Shown piece after piece: positions 35,291 through 49,363 of a stretch of DNA of 64,000 nucleotides. The number at the start of each line of letters is the position of its first letter. Position 1 is the first letter of the stretch. The notes beneath the pieces are model-generated. The model made no database searches. It was not told where the DNA came from and worked only from the letters and a program-made list of their open reading frames with translations. This stretch comes from Clusia tigrina (lineage: Eukaryota; Arthropoda; Insecta; Diptera; Clusiidae), in the NCBI GenBank assembly GCA_920105625.2, contig OV050031.1, positions 226,906,194 to 226,970,193 on the forward strand. Direction: 5' to 3'. Position numbers and translations under genes: made by a program.

Positions 35291-38200
35291 AAGGTAAAGT
35301 TGAACTTGTGAAACTATTGTAGTGAATTATATTTTGTCGTGAGTGCAAATTTGTTACTGCGTCTAAAACAGAATGATCACTCGAAAGCATTAAGTATTAT
35401 TTAGCGAAATCCAGTGATCGACTTATTAGCAATAAACTAATTTTCTTGACAGTATTCAACAGAACCGTGATGGAAGGATTTTTGAGGTTTGCTTAGAATA
35501 ATTTTTGTTACTTTCCCTGGTCACTTATTCGTTCCCTCATTGTGATGTTCCGCTAAATCCGTTGCTCTTGCTCTCAGAATATGACATAACAGAAGAAAGT
35601 CGCTTCATCCACCATCTGTATTTCCACCGTGAAGACCCAATGGGCCACTCTTTGGACTAATATGAGTGAGAACTTTTATATTTTTGCCAGGACTATTCTG
35701 ACCATACTCGTATCAGTGGGTGAGTGAGTCATAATCGTCATTTCCTTAAGTCGGTATGGGCACATACTTAGGTTTAGTTCCCCAGATGTAACTGTATCGA
35801 TTTACAATAGAAAGACACAGAAGTATCATCTTTTTTCGAAAAAAACACTCAGGATTTGGAAAGCAAAGTTTTTCTGTCTGAGATTATTTCGCTGTATAGT
35901 TCCAATAAACTATGAATTGGCACATTGACCACCATGAAGGAGCTATAATAAAATGCCGCTGCTGGCCTATTCTCAGTCATCTTAACCATTCATCCTTTAA
36001 GTCATATCTGGTCCCCTCTTCAGGCGAATTTTTAACCAGGCCACAATTTCACGGATCCCCCTTTATTTTTAGTGACAACTCGAAACCGGTTTTTTGCCTA
36101 TGCAAGTGATTCCAATTGAGAGTATATCTGTCTCTGTCTCTCCTATACGAAATTACTGTATGCACTGGGGGTCTGGTCAAGCCTCCCCATTCTGTACATT
36201 GAATTTATGGACATTCTACAGCAGAAGTATCATCTTCAGCTCCTCTCGCTTTCTTTTCCGGGCCTCCATGCACTCAATCCATATTTGTTTCTCGTTTTTC
36301 TTTATACTCACCCTATCATCACTTCACAGCTAACGGGGCATAAGATCTTTCCAGAGCCTTAACTAAACGACCTCGACGAGTTCTATGCTGGTGACACAAT
36401 TGCTCTGCAAAACTTCCCAGACTCTGTGATTGAGTTATGCAAGCGAATCAGTGACCCCTTTCCTGCTCGCCGGTATATTTTGAGAATACACCATAAATCC
36501 AAAGTAATGATTCACCTTAAGCCAAGCAAAAAGTTCACACATGCTAATTTTATGCGTGAGCTGGAAAGGACCTCGCTAATATTAGCAACCCAATCCCTGT
36601 GCTCAGTTTGCACCCCAATCGAATGCCTGCTTTCAATGGTGCACTCAGCGAGCTAAACAGTCCGTGGCGTATGCCCGCATAAGTTGAGCCAAACGCTCGA
36701 ATGCTGGAACGCTCCTCGGCGTTCATTCGCGTATCAAAGATGTGAATGCGCAACTGTCACTTGGACATTGAGTAATCGCTGCTTAGTGATTTCCAATTGA
36801 CAACCGGCAACAACTGCGCTCGTAAAAGTTCCCGAAAGCAGGAATCAGAAAATGCCGGTTGAATGACGATGACGATGACGATGACGATGATGATTGCAAA
36901 TTATGCCAACGGAAACAGCCCGAGTTGACGACTGAGTGTCATTAAATGACACAATGAATGCGGCGCACAATGGGAGCAATCAATGATTGCGGTTTGGTGC
37001 GCTTTGGTTGGGTTTATGGGCAACCGCGGAGTGCATTGGACCGCTGCAACGAGCGCTAACAATGCCGCAGAGCACGTCTTATGAGGGCGTTGCAAGGCAA
37101 TATCAGTAATTATAGGATTGATGCGGCAGCGGCGGGCTCGTAATTTGTGTTCATTCAGACGCGGAGGAAGCGAGGAAACTGCATTCGAAATAATCAAAAT
37201 ATTAGATCTGTTGAGTGATTTACTCGTTTAGATAAGGACGCTCGGCAAGCGCAGTTGCTAGACAAGATCTAGTTAAGTGGTAGGTGCGTTTCCTGTGCAC
37301 AGGACTCTTGCAGGCTTTTTACAATACCACAGAAAATGAACGCATTGTCGTTGAGGAAAATACTCTTTGCAGACCAGATTTACGTGAGCAATCTTCCAGA
37401 ATTGGAACGAGCTCCTGTGAAAGACAATCGAAGGACAGTTGATAACGAGTTTATTGGGAAGTGATCCTCTCACTTTGTTATGTCAGTAGAGTTAGAAGAT
37501 AGAAATGGGTCGGCATGAGCCGCATAATCGCAGTTCTCCAAGCACTGAGGCCAGTGATCGCACTCCAAGCCCGTCCATTGTGAATTAGGAGAGGGAGAAG
37601 ACAGAAGGGTAGGGTTACACCTTTTTAAATTTCTTTGACTTTTATTGAGTCTTAAAAGTATGTCCAAGGATAAGTAATGTATTTTGTCCATTCAGAGTAC
37701 ATCTGTGGCTAATATGCGTCTCGGCCATTCTGGCAAAGGCAGGGCAAATAAAGAGAAACTACTCTCTCAGTCCTCCCCATCCCCCAGATAAAAGAGGCTG
37801 TTTGAACTATCGATGATGACTATGTTTTCATCAGAGTAGCAGAACGCCCTTTTATTTAGACAGTCAAGGTGTCTCGAAGGGATGAACTTATGAATCGTAC
37901 TTAGTCCTTGACACATTACGTGCCTTGAGAAGATTGTTGGCCACCAATATGGTTATACTAGGCAGGTAACGTTTCCATGAGCAAACATATAAAGTCATTT
38001 GCGTTCTTTTGCTTGATACCCTTCTATGGAGTTGCATGTTACATAGACACAGATCTACGAGTGTTTCAACAGGCACAACTTGCATTGCCTAATGTCTTCC
38101 TAAGTTCTCTTTCTGGGCTTCGTTCCCTTTCTCGCTGGGTCCAAAACAGCGATTCCTCACAGCTACAACAGGATGTTTTACGGAACATTTCCTCACTGGC

Positions 38201-40346
38201 TGTGGCAAAGTGCGAATCCTGCACCTGATCCCTGATATACGGCACTGATGGCTTGTAATCTTAGCTGGACACGCCCAGTCACTTCAGCAATGTAAAATTC
38301 TCCATCGATGTTCGTACAAAGTCCTACGAACTGTCGCATTGAAAAAGTTATGGAAGCTGGTTTGCTGCACCCCTTCGGCCTTAGCTACGCACCCCTCCCA
38401 AGCGGACAATGTGATAAATACTCGCTTAGCACATGCGAGTGAGCGCGCACTCCGCAGACATGGTCCGCTGTACTTGCGCATGCGTGTGGAGTAATTATTT
38501 AGTTCCTGTCCTTCGGTAGTCGTTCTCCTTAATTGAAATGTTTTCACTAATGAGGCGCGGTGGTGGTCTGCGCCGCTTGCTTGGGTCGGCCGGCCCAAGA
38601 GCTGTCTGGTGCCATATGGAAGCTAATTAGCGTTATGCCCACTCGCATTGTTGAGCATATTAAAAATGATGTTTTGTTGTTGTTCTTCGATTTGGACATG
38701 GTCGACTAACAACCAAAAATATTTGTTTTCCGACAGTCACTGCAGAGCCATCAAGCACCGAAACAACGAAGTGGCCGCGGAGGGCAGGGGCAGGAAGAGC
38801 TGCGTAGCTGCAAGTACAAGTAACTGCGAGCTGCCGAGGCACGGTTGCCAGGCGAGTACGAGTACCAAGAAAAACGTGCAACTTCATTAACATAAAATTG
38901 TGCAGCAGGGAAAAAGCAGCAGCGACGTTTAGTGGGAATCTCATTACAGGAAGTCAGGAGGAGGCACCTAGAAAAACAGAGCGAGCACCACGGTGGCCCC
39001 CCATGCCACCAACGGCCCAGTGTGGCAACGCGCGGCCGGGGAGGGAACTGCAAATCGCCTATCACCCAGGCAGACACGCAGAGGATGTTGCAGCAGGCAA
39101 TGCTGGCAGCAGACACTCGTGGTGGCAGGGAGTGCATCCGTTGTTGACATAACGCAATGCGCGAGGCAGCGAAGAACGCAGGCAATCCGCAGACTGACTT
39201 TTCCGTTCCTCTGTTTTTGTTTTTGTTGTAGTCTTTGCTTTTGTTTTCCTTTCTGAATTTAATTAATGCTGCGCGCCAGCAAACGAGCAGACTCCTGCTT
39301 TCCGAACCAGTTGAGGTGTGGCGCAGAGTTCTGTGTTACATAAAACAGATTGCATGTGCGGCGTATCTGTCACGGAAGCAGCTCGGGTAAGGCACCAACA
39401 ACGAAAACAGCTGAAAATGTGAAACTCAAAACAGCCGCCGCCGCAGTCACAGTCGCAGACGCAGCCACTGACGCGAACGAACTCCAAGTGTGTTCCGTCA
39501 GCTTGATTTTCACGGGAACTCTGCGCAAACGTACGTGAAAATATTTGACCAGCTGGAGCGAAGGTCACAGCAAACATGCCCAACCGGCGAAAGACACGCG
39601 CCGGCATAGGAGGGACTGGCAGTGAGACGGGGACTGAACCGCACCAAGCGTACGCACGAGTCCATGCAACATGAAATCTAATATGCAACAAATACTTTCC
39701 CTACCGCCATTAAGCAACCGAAACCCAACCCAAAACGAACAAATCGACCATATGCGCCACCACCGCTCCTACAGCAAGGAGAGCTGTGCGCCGGCCAGCG
39801 GCCAAATGCGCGTAGCCGTGGAGTGGGTTGCGGCATCGAATCAATCTCACAAATGCTCAAGAAAGGGACACTGTGGCTACATTCGTACGAGTTCTTGGAA
39901 CGATCGAATGGCACGGCTGGCATGGCACTTCAATGCCCAGAAGGTGACTCAAACGATTGGGCATGCTCGGAGTGGTTTTGTAGGGCAACGAATTCAGTTT
40001 GAGAGTTGCAAAGTGAGAGTTGAGTGGGCGTATATATTCAAATGTAAATCCGGAAATGATTCATACTGAAAAGGTGTGAATCTTCAATACAAACCACATT
40101 CGAAGGATTCACGAAACCTGGTGAAAGTAGAGAATGATTGTGGTATGAGTGAGATCAGAGTTACTTCAGTTTGAAAGGCCGAATGAATCATCCTTTCAGA
40201 TGTACTCACCTATGAAAGTGTGCAAAGTTGTTGACAGCACGCACAACTTGCCAAAAACTAAGCAGGTGGGAAGTTGGCTCCTCAATCCAATAATTCGTGA
40301 GAACAGAGTGAGTGAATGAGAGGAGGCGTGCTATGGAGGCCCATCA
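35291..40346. other. Intergenic, no gene supported
   Basis: A small ATG frame at 35662 (MSENFYIFARTILTILVSV) ends at a good GTGAGT donor at about 35720 and could be a signal-peptide exon, but no partner exon was found. A (GATGAC)n run lies at about 36863-36896. A GC-richer block at 38750-39900 has long frames on all strands, which I regard as compositional. Confidence 0.4.
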
Positions 40347-40880
40347 TGAGTACATGAGAACGAGTTCCGAAGTAGGGGTACTACAGTTTTAGATTGTCTG
40401 AGCAGTGAGGTCAAACCGGGGACCGAATACAAGGTCACAATCAAGCAAAGATTCTGAATCAAGTAGAAAGAGAGAGAGAGAGAGAGAGGGAGAGGGAGAG
40501 AGAAGGCGATTAGGGGAATGATATGAATAGGTTGAATGATTCATGCTCGTAAGCTCCAATCAGTTCACTGTATTCAATGCTGTGGCTTTACCACAACGAG
40601 CCATTGTATGTGCTTAAGTGTGCTTTTGCGTCGAAGGCTGCCACTCCTACCAATGCTGTGGGGACCAATAATGGGTACATGAGAGCGAGTTGCAAGGTTG
40701 GGGTACTACAGTTTTAGATTGTCTGAGTAGTGAGATCAAACCAGGGACCGAATACAAGGTCACAATCAAGGAAAGATTCTGAATCAAGCAGATCGAGAGA
40801 GAAGGCGATTAGAGGAATGATTTGAATAGACTGAATGATGCATGCTCGTAAGCTCCAATCAGTTCACTGTATTCATGCTA
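40347..40880. repeat. Direct duplication of about 210 bp, spacing 325 bp
   Basis: CTACAGTTTTAGATTGTCTG at 40381 recurs at 40706. Homology runs from GTACATGAGA to GCTCCAATCAGTTCACTG in both copies. The first copy is longer because it holds a GA-rich run at 40467-40504. Confidence 0.88.
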
Positions 40881-42899
40881 ATCCACTGCTATCTTAAATC
40901 AATTATTTCGGCAGGATTACAGTGTGGGCATAAAATAAGCAACAGCATTGGAACAAGGTCGGCCGTAACTTGATAACGGGTTGTAATAGCCGCTTAAGTA
41001 AGTAAGTATGTGAACAATGGAACAATTCCACTTATCGAGTTCAAAAAGTGATTGACCAAACTCCAGAAATTACTGAATCAGTAAACCGAATTACTGCCAC
41101 TGAATAAATTCAGCTCAAAGGCAAAATTAACTGTGACACTTCCAGCAATTGTTCTGTGCTTTTGTACAACGCCGAACATGTTGAGAATAGCTGGCAAGTT
41201 GTCCATTACTGCAGTAACTCATCCATCAACATGTCCCTAGATGCCAATCTTGCATCAAGTTTTGGCTGAGTTTCATGTAAAATGCCAGAGAAAGCAGAAG
41301 AAATTTACGCACTCTGCTCGATCGCCGATCTCGCAAATCAGGAAAGTTTCCTGCCCAAGACAAGTACCAGTTTCGGAAATGTTTGTGAAGAAAACTTTCA
41401 ACGTTATTCCTTTATGTGTAAAACAAAAGCGAATAAAGGAAATAAATACGAGTATAAAAAAAAAACGCATTACATCAAACAAGAAAGGACCTCATAAACC
41501 TTAAGTGCCCAGGTCCTGGGTCATTGGGCACAATCAGAAACTCGCTACCTCCTCTGGCTACCCCCAGTTTTCCACTCTTGCCTCGCAGGCGCACCTTGAT
41601 TTGTGTTTTCTGCCTTGTTTAAGCAGTAATGGTAATAATTCATAATGCACACACACACACACGCACACACACAAGCACGTATCTCCCCATGCACTCACAC
41701 TCAAACTCGCAAACTCGACCTCATATTGTGTAATACGGCCTCAAATATGAAATCTGATATGATGGAAAAAATGGGAAAAATGGTGAAAAACTTTGTAAAC
41801 CAGTTCGTTGCGCCTGTCGCCGTTCATTTTCAATTTTCTAAAAATATGAGCACACAACAAGGAAGCCACGGCACAGCCACAATGATGTTTTGTTTGTTCC
41901 TGCATGAATTTCCATCATAAAAAGACGGAAAAACAATGGAAACGCCGGCAGACGCAAGTAGGTAAGTAATTCAATTATGCTGGCTGGTCGTGCATTTGGC
42001 TTGGCTCTGCCGCAGGATTGCGTCGTCCATGTCAACGTCGGCAGCATTGCGAGGGGTAAGACAAAGGCGGCGGCGCCGTGATCGATCGCGCAGTTGCGGA
42101 CCTTCGCGGTCGCTTAGAATTTGTCTCATTGTGCGCGTGTGTTTGGGAGGAAAAGCGAGTTTTTCCCACTAATTCCGTGTTCGCCACAATTGGACGAGAC
42201 GCAATTTTGTGTGAAAATGCCGAAATCTCAAACCAGTTGCATTGAGTGCGGATTTGCGTGAGCCGCGCCGCGCCGAGCTCAGCAGAGGTGCGGTGAGTGA
42301 CCTTCGCTCTCAATAATAACGGAAACCTTTTGTGTCGAAAATCAAGCGGCGCCAGCTGAGTAAGTCGAAAGTCAATAAACGAGCAAACAATGAACTGCCG
42401 CTGCTCAACTCGGACCTGGGCGGCATGCCCGCGGTGTGGCTTTGAACGCGATATGAAGCGAGGCGACGCCGCGTCCCCACTGGCGGGCAAGTGAGCTCCA
42501 TTTTCCATGCAACTCCCGCACAGCCAGAAGTGAGTCAGTGGGTCGTCGTCCGTGTGACCATGCGTGCTCACTTTCCACTCGGTTGGCGTGTTGCATGCAA
42601 CTCACTATCACATGACTGCGCTGGCTGCAATTTATCTTGCCACACCGGCCGACCTGGCTGGGAGTTCGGCGCTGGGCGTGCAGCAACACATCAGCCGCGA
42701 ACATGTACGCGGATGTGTGGCCGAGCGGTCCGGCCTTAACGGTCGGTTTCAGTTTCATCTTCCAGGGAGCGGAGCGTTGCATGCGTTCGCCGTGTTTCCC
42801 ACAGTTTTCCCACCGCACTCGTGTTTGATTTATATTCGTGCATTTGTGAACATAAAACGCTAAACGCCGCCATAAATCAAGAAATTTGATGCCCGCCAC
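40881..42899. other. Intergenic, no gene supported
   Basis: A (CA)n run lies at about 41645-41672. The 42180-42880 part is GC-rich with overlapping frames on both strands and no family signature. It could include non-coding exons or regulatory DNA. Confidence 0.4.
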
Positions 42900-43015
42900 C
42901 AAGGCCAGTCGCCAGCCCAGTCAGCCCAGCCGCCAGCCCAGTCACCAGCCCAACCGCCAGCCCATTCACCAGCCCAGCCGCCAGCCCAGTCACCAGCCCA
43001 ACCGCCAGCTTTCAA
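42900..43015. repeat. 12/24-bp CAGCCC-rich tandem repeat
   Basis: Units of CGCCAGCCCAGT and CACCAGCCCAAC alternate, giving a 24-base period. In one frame they read as repeating RQPS/HQPN tetrapeptides from an ATG at 42886, but the frame ends 62 codons later with no other support. Confidence 0.85.
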
Positions 43016-46000
43016 CAAATTTTCGCGTTGTCATTTTCGCCGGACTTGTTGACGAGTGCCCGACGAAGGGTTAATTGTGAATTATGAGCCGCTCTACCCA
43101 AACCGGACACTGGGCAGTCTGCCACTCAGCACTCAGCACGTCATTTATCTAACTGTCGCATCCCAGCGGGCCTTGTCCCATACACTCCCTTAGGAGTGAG
43201 CTTAGGGCATTGTCATCTTTGGTCACTCGCCCATATTGGGAGGGAGGCGGTGTGACTTGGCAGCGAAAATAAACGGTTTCTTGTTAAGATTTATTACAAA
43301 AATGACCACTATTCAAGGGTGCTTCAGCAGGAACTCGTTTCCAAGTACTTACAATGCAGCTTAGTCGAGTTGCTTGGTCAACGAAGTGCAGCTGCACTCT
43401 CTGATTCGTCCAGAGCCGTCAGTGATGGAAGAGCTTAGAATTGGCGACAATTACGGTTGCGATTACTCAGAACTCCAGCTGCAAGAAGCTACAAGTCTGT
43501 GTATAATTGAGCTCGAAGAGGACACAATTATAGATGAAATGGCAACAATCCTCTCGGACCTAGTGGAACTAGCATGAAGCATAAATCTCTCCTAGCCAAG
43601 TAATCCGACGCGGAGTAGATTGAGGCTTCAGGAGTTTCGTAGAGAATGCTCAAAAGACCCATGTTAGCAAGTTTGATGAAAATGCAGGCTCAGTGCATTA
43701 ATTGCAGTTGAATCCTTATGAAGATATGTTTGGGTATAGGCCCAATCATCGCCTCGGACTGGTTGTGGTTAGGCAGGTCCGTATACAGGGTCTATTATAG
43801 AGCAACAGAAATGCCTTTGGAGTGGTAGCCAGGCATTTTGCTGCAGTCATCAAGTACATCCCCTTAGGATGAAAGTGGGTGCTGAATTTTGTGGTATCAT
43901 CTGCTAAGCTGGATATCATTTCCTGGTAGGAAGTGATGTGCAGGACGTGCCCTCTCTGGAAAGACTTCATATTACAAGAAGTCATACAAATTACTTGAAG
44001 TAAAACGACCTATATTTTTTGCGTTTTGTGCGGAAGATCGCAATCCCAGCATGATCGAGGACCACAATTGAGATTTTGAATTCATGACTGCCACTAGAAG
44101 CGGAAGCGTCACAAACGGTTTACAATAAACATCCTTTTCATTCACCTTTTCAGCAGTGAGGCATGAGAGTGAACTGGGATCAGATTCAAAATCATTAACT
44201 GAAATCTCTCCAAATAACTGCATTCCTTACCAGCTCTGTTCTTGATACCCCACTCTCAACGCTAGATCCACAGAAATGGAATATGTGAAAGGCTCCGAAC
44301 TGTTCATATTCCTTTAAAAGTTGAACTATTCTGAAATTGCTCTAATTCCAAGCGCGCTTTTCACGTCTGGTCCTTCTCTACAAATTCAATTAATAAACTT
44401 GTTCGGCTTCAGTGTCACATCCTTGCTTCCTGTGAGCTCCTTGCCGAAACGCAAAAATTCACCACCACTGAGGACACGAATTTCTGAGCATTTTTGATAC
44501 ATTTTTTTGGTTTTTATTTCAGTGGTTGAGCCGGTGTCTCAACCGCGCACTTTGCGATTTTTTCACGTTCTTAAATCCAAAACAAGACGCAGCGCAAAAG
44601 GACATAAAAAAGCAGAATCGAGTTCCGAGCGCAAATAAAAATAAAAACTCAGATATGCACACAAAATTTTGTTGAGCCAAAGGGCCTCAACAACAAGTTC
44701 TGCCTTTCTGCGTCATGAACAACGATGGGAAACGGGAGCAGATGTTACTGTTGCTCCACAGCCACAGACACAGCCACAACCACGACCAGAGACAGAGCCA
44801 GAGCCAGAGCCGGCACAGCAGCTCATAATTGATCCTGTTTTTTGAGCCACAGGAAGAAGCTGCGAATTGCATTGTGCGCGGAGCCAAAGCCAAAGCCAAG
44901 GCATTTAACCTTTTTTTCTGCACCACTCGCAAGCGGGGCAGGTAAGAACCAGAAACATATGCGGCGGGACAATTGCCGGACGGACACAAAAGCCAGTCAG
45001 CAGCAGCAGCCGAAAGCATTCGAAAGCGGACAATTTTGGCGCAAAATGCTTTTTGAGCCGAGAGTCCAACAGGTAACATGAATGCGGTGGGCAACTTTCG
45101 ACAGATGCATGAGATGAGCAGGGTCATGGGTGCGGGCAGGAAGACAAAGACGAAGCGGTAGGGCCAGAGTCAGAGGCACAGCGTAGACACCAAGATTGCA
45201 CACAAAGGAATTGAGGGAAATGAGTCGCAAATCTGTCAATGAAGCTGCAGTCTCAGTGCGATTTCCATGCCAAACGCAGTCTTCAGACGGGTGGAAACTT
45301 CAGCGGAAAAGTCAATGCACTATCAACGCACGAATGCACGCCCTCCTGAGCCGCAATTGCGAGTGCGTTGCTCGCACATATGCCACGCGCCTGCCTGCTG
45401 CCGAGCACCATATTGCACCAGTCGGGATGCCCTTCTACTGCTTTAAGAGTGCCTCTATGCCGGCACTAAATTAAGCGTGCAGCCAGATAATGCATCACCC
45501 CGTTCCTAGCTGCCGGCAGACACGCACCCACAGCCCTCTCTGCCTATGACTTTGACTTTGACTCCGATTCTGACTGCGTCGCCTGCGCACACAACTCAAT
45601 TTGCATGGCAGCAACGACCGGCGCGGCAGCTGTTTTTTCCATCAGCGCTCGCTGCTGGCTGCGTCTGTTATCGCATAAGTTATTCGGCCCGCTCGCAATG
45701 ACAAACAAAGCCACGCACAATGTTAATGCTTCCATTTCCCGGGTGCGGCAATTTGTGCAACTTGCCACTGCTTTCGCCACAGTGACTGGCTGACGTTGCA
45801 CAAAGACGCAGCACGCACCCCGGGCTGCATCCGCACGCACATCAGCAGGCAGTGAGCGCTTTTGTTGCGGCATGCTCCTCCGCCGCATTGGGTATTGCAA
45901 TAGAGTTGCTATCGGAACACCCGCTCCTCCGGACAGGTACAAACAAAGCAGCCATAAATTGTAATAGTTGCGGCCGACTGCGCCAAAGCCCCGACTTTGA

Positions 46001-47166
46001 TTTAGCAGCACGTCGTTGACACCTAATGAAGACATTTTCCCTTCCACATTGAGAGTCGTTTGCCGTCCCCGTCCACACTTGGGTGCATTCCTCGCCAGGC
46101 CATTAACAATGACTAATTTTCAATAATTGATATCGTGAATTGTGTCTACTTTCACCTTGGCTGGGTGACGGTGACGCTGACGCTCATTTTGGCGCGAGGG
46201 TTGTGGATATGCAAACAGAGAAGCGCAAACCTTTTACCTGATCCGCTCGCTTCTTGTTGCTGTTTTGAGTGCCAGTTCCACCCTTGCGCTCAACGCTAGC
46301 AAATGCGCACCGAAAATCATTTCCAAATGCAGGTAATAATTTATTTAAAGTCCGCATACGCCGTTGATTTGGTTATTCCTGCGATTGCAGGACGAATGCA
46401 CACACACGCACACAAACTCACACATGCACGCACATGCAGCAAGAATGTGCGAATTTGCGTGCTGCGCCGGAAGCCGTCCAACAGCACAAGGCTTCGCATT
46501 CATCATGCGGCATGTGGCTGCCGCTCTGGTGCCATTGTGGCAAGTTCAGCTGGCGGCTGCTGACTCAGTTGTTTGGGCTCGCACTTTCCGATTTAACACT
46601 TTTCCTCTTATTTTCCGCATGTCGATCTTCTAAAGAAAATTGTGATCGGCAATTGGCAATTGCGATTTCAGCCTGGCCACCGCATCACCGGGATTCGGGT
46701 AGATACTATTATGTGCCATTGGATGAATGGCCGCCGGGCCATCCTTCTCGAAAACAAAATCCTTTGTTTACGTTTCAGCATGGATTTGGGAGATTTTGCG
46801 AGACTCATTTGCCATTGTTTAGTTTGGATTGCTGGCACTTTCACGCTCACTTCAGACGGACAGACAGGCAGAAGTCAATGGATATTCCGAGTTGCTTAAG
46901 AGCCTTGCTTTCAGCAGCATTTCTAGTAACTCTTCAGTATTTTGATGAATTTGCAGTACTCCTACGAGAACTGCTTCAAAAGCTTCATAGAGGGTACATA
47001 CTTCAATGGAAGCCACAGCTACAGTGATAGGCTGAAGCAACAAAGTATTTACTGCTCGGTATCAATGATGTCCGTAGATTTAGGAAGTCATAAAAATGGA
47101 ACAATCAGAACCCAGCCCTGCATTTTTCGCTGGCTAACTAAGATTTTGATCGACTCTTTGAAATCC

Positions 47167-47208
<42 letters not shown>

Positions 47209-47656
47209 GTCTCTCTCTCTCTCTCTCTCTTAAGCTGAAAATATAATTGATACAAGATTTAATGCTGAGGTCCAATGGATCAATAACAAAGCTGAGTTTA
47301 TTCGTATGCCAGTAAGGATTCTTTGGTAAGGAACTATCGGAATTGATCTCACCGCTTAAAAAAATGTTTGAATATTCACAAACTTTTCCAGAATGAACGA
47401 AGCTATGAAATTAATTTATTTAATCACAACCAGGATGAAAGTGTTACCATATTCTTATCCGGCACAGGTCTCCAATCCGATCGCACAAATGCAAAATACT
47501 GTTACCCTAATATTTCCGTAAATTACAAAGGGATTCCATTTTCTTGCTCAAATAATTTATTATCATATTAAAGTTTTTTCATAAAAATAATTTTCTTATT
47601 TTTCAAAACGCTTTCGAAAATCTTTATTCCATTTTGGTAACATTTGCCCTCATTAG
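43016..47656. other. Intergenic, no gene supported
   Basis: Includes a CAGAGC/CACAGC hexamer-like run at about 44757-44815, GC-richer blocks at 44700-45900, and the (CT)n tract listed separately. An acidic 67-codon frame (43374-43577) was noted but has no recognisable motif. Confidence 0.4.
47171..47230. repeat. (CT)n microsatellite, 60 bp
   Basis: Nearly pure CT with two GT interruptions. Confidence 0.97.
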
Positions 47657-47822
47657 GGGTGTTTCTATATCGTTTCTAGATTTATTTCATTGACAATCTT
47701 TTTTTGTTGGGTGTTTATATATCGTTTTTAGATTTATTTCATTGATAATCTTTTTTAGTTGGGCGTTTCTATATCGTTTCTAGATTTATTTCATTGACAA
47801 TCTTTTTTAGTTGGGTGTATTT
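47657..47822. repeat. 52-bp minisatellite, 3.2 copies
   Basis: GGGTGTTTCTATATCG with TTTCTAGATTTATTTC starts at 47657, 47709 and 47761, and a partial fourth unit starts at 47813. Confidence 0.92.
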
Positions 47823-48890
47823 TTACATATGTAGGACTAAGTGCCATAGATCTATCTCTTTCTTACAATTCTAATTAACATTTTTACTCGCTTATAAATA
47901 AGTGTCTAAAAATAAGGCTTCCAAATTATGTTATCGAAATATTGTGAACTCAGTTTTGGAGAAAATGGTTGGATTTAGTACATATTTTTATTTAACAAAA
48001 AATGATAATATTTATGAATGAAATACTATTATTAAAGTACATTATATATAACCTAATATTGGGTAGTGCTGTAGAGTGTCATTCACAAATAAGCGAGCTT
48101 GCTTATTCATCTCATTTCCTAAAGCACACGACTAATTTTCCAAAGCCATGGTGATCCACTCAATTCACGTACTCTCCATTAGAATACTATAAAGTCAGAT
48201 CAATAAATCTAGTAAATTAACCTTAACATCGGGTTCTATACATATACATATAAATATATAAAGTATATATCATTCAATGATTACTTAGCACTTCTCGGTC
48301 TATGAAGCAACACAAAAATTTATTTATGTACAAATATGACAAAGATATTGGAACCAAAACAAAACGCAAAATTCTGCGTAGCAGCATTTGCGACAGAGAG
48401 CCTCTGATCTGTGAGGAGCCTACATTTACGAGCACGTAAAGAATCGTATTCGTGTACCGTGAACAAAAATATTTAGTTAAAGGCAATTTGCAGCGAGCGA
48501 GAAAGAGACAAATAGTGCTGCACTTGCAACTCATTGGGTTGCCGTAGTTCTTCGCTGACAAATTTGTAATTCTCTAATTGTAATTAATATCATATACTAG
48601 ACTCGGAATAATTATGTTCTTTGTTTACATTAAATTTTTATATTTTTTAAGTTATGGCTGTGTGCTGCTTTCCATATTCCAATTAAAATTTTGCAGACGT
48701 TGAATGTTTTACATACCGTACTCATTTGCGCTTTGTATTGTTCGTTGAGTACCTTTTTCGCTTGTGCGCATTGCAACCCACCCCATGTACGAACAGAACG
48801 AGACGGATTAATAAACCAGCCACCATTTCAGTATAGAGAAAAGAGAAATGAAAACCCAAAAGCAAAAGTACAGTAAATACGGACATGCAG
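47823..48890. other. Upstream region of the CDK inhibitor gene
   Basis: AT-rich and without coding exons I can support. A 61-codon frame at 48691 begins with a hydrophobic stretch but has no further evidence. Confidence 0.4.
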
Positions 48891-49363
48891 TCAGTTGGGT
48901 CGCTTTGCTGGGTTACTGGTTGCTGGTTGCTGGTCGAGGCTCAATTCAGTAGTTGTGCGATTTGGTGTAGTCATTCGTAGTTTGATTGGAGAGTAAAATA
49001 AACATGTATCGTGCGACGCGCGCGTTTCTGTGGCGTAGAAATAAAAGAGAAATCTGAAGAAAAAAACTTTGAGAGACGACATCAAATGAATTTATTATAA
49101 AAGTGTTAGTTACGCCAAATTCACAAGAAAAAAGTCGAAAATAAACAGGCAAAGTGAACAAATTGAAGAGAAGCAAATAAAAAGTAAAATAAAAATTAAA
49201 AGTGTGCAACTGCATTTAACAAAATATAATTAAAACTGAAACTGAATTTTTTCTGTCGAACAAATCAAATTCGTTGAACGAAACGAAAATTAATCTAAAA
49301 TAAATTAAGTAGAAGGAAAGCATAGCGTAGCATAGGAAAGGAAAGCGAAGCAAAGCTATAAAT
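48891..49363 (+). promoter_or_regulatory. dap: Possible start region and leader of dap
   Basis: An initiator-like TCAGTT lies at 48891-48896 with no TATA box, followed by an A-rich leader-like stretch to the ATG at 49364. Placement is inference. Confidence 0.3.

Noticed and set aside
35520..35661. Open frame ending RFIHHLYFHREDPMGHSLD
   Set aside because: It follows an acceptor-like CTCTCAG, but no upstream exon joins in phase and there is no ATG in the open frame before the acceptor.
42886..43074. 62-codon RQPS/HQPN repeat protein
   Set aside because: Simple CAGCCC repeat, short, with no splice partner or homology recognisable.
43374..43577. Acidic 67-codon ORF
   Set aside because: Could be a small peptide but has no motif, leader or poly(A) support.
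43722..43745. miR-190-like AGATATGTTTG
   Set aside because: Only the first 11 bases match what I remember of the mature RNA and no hairpin partner is evident.
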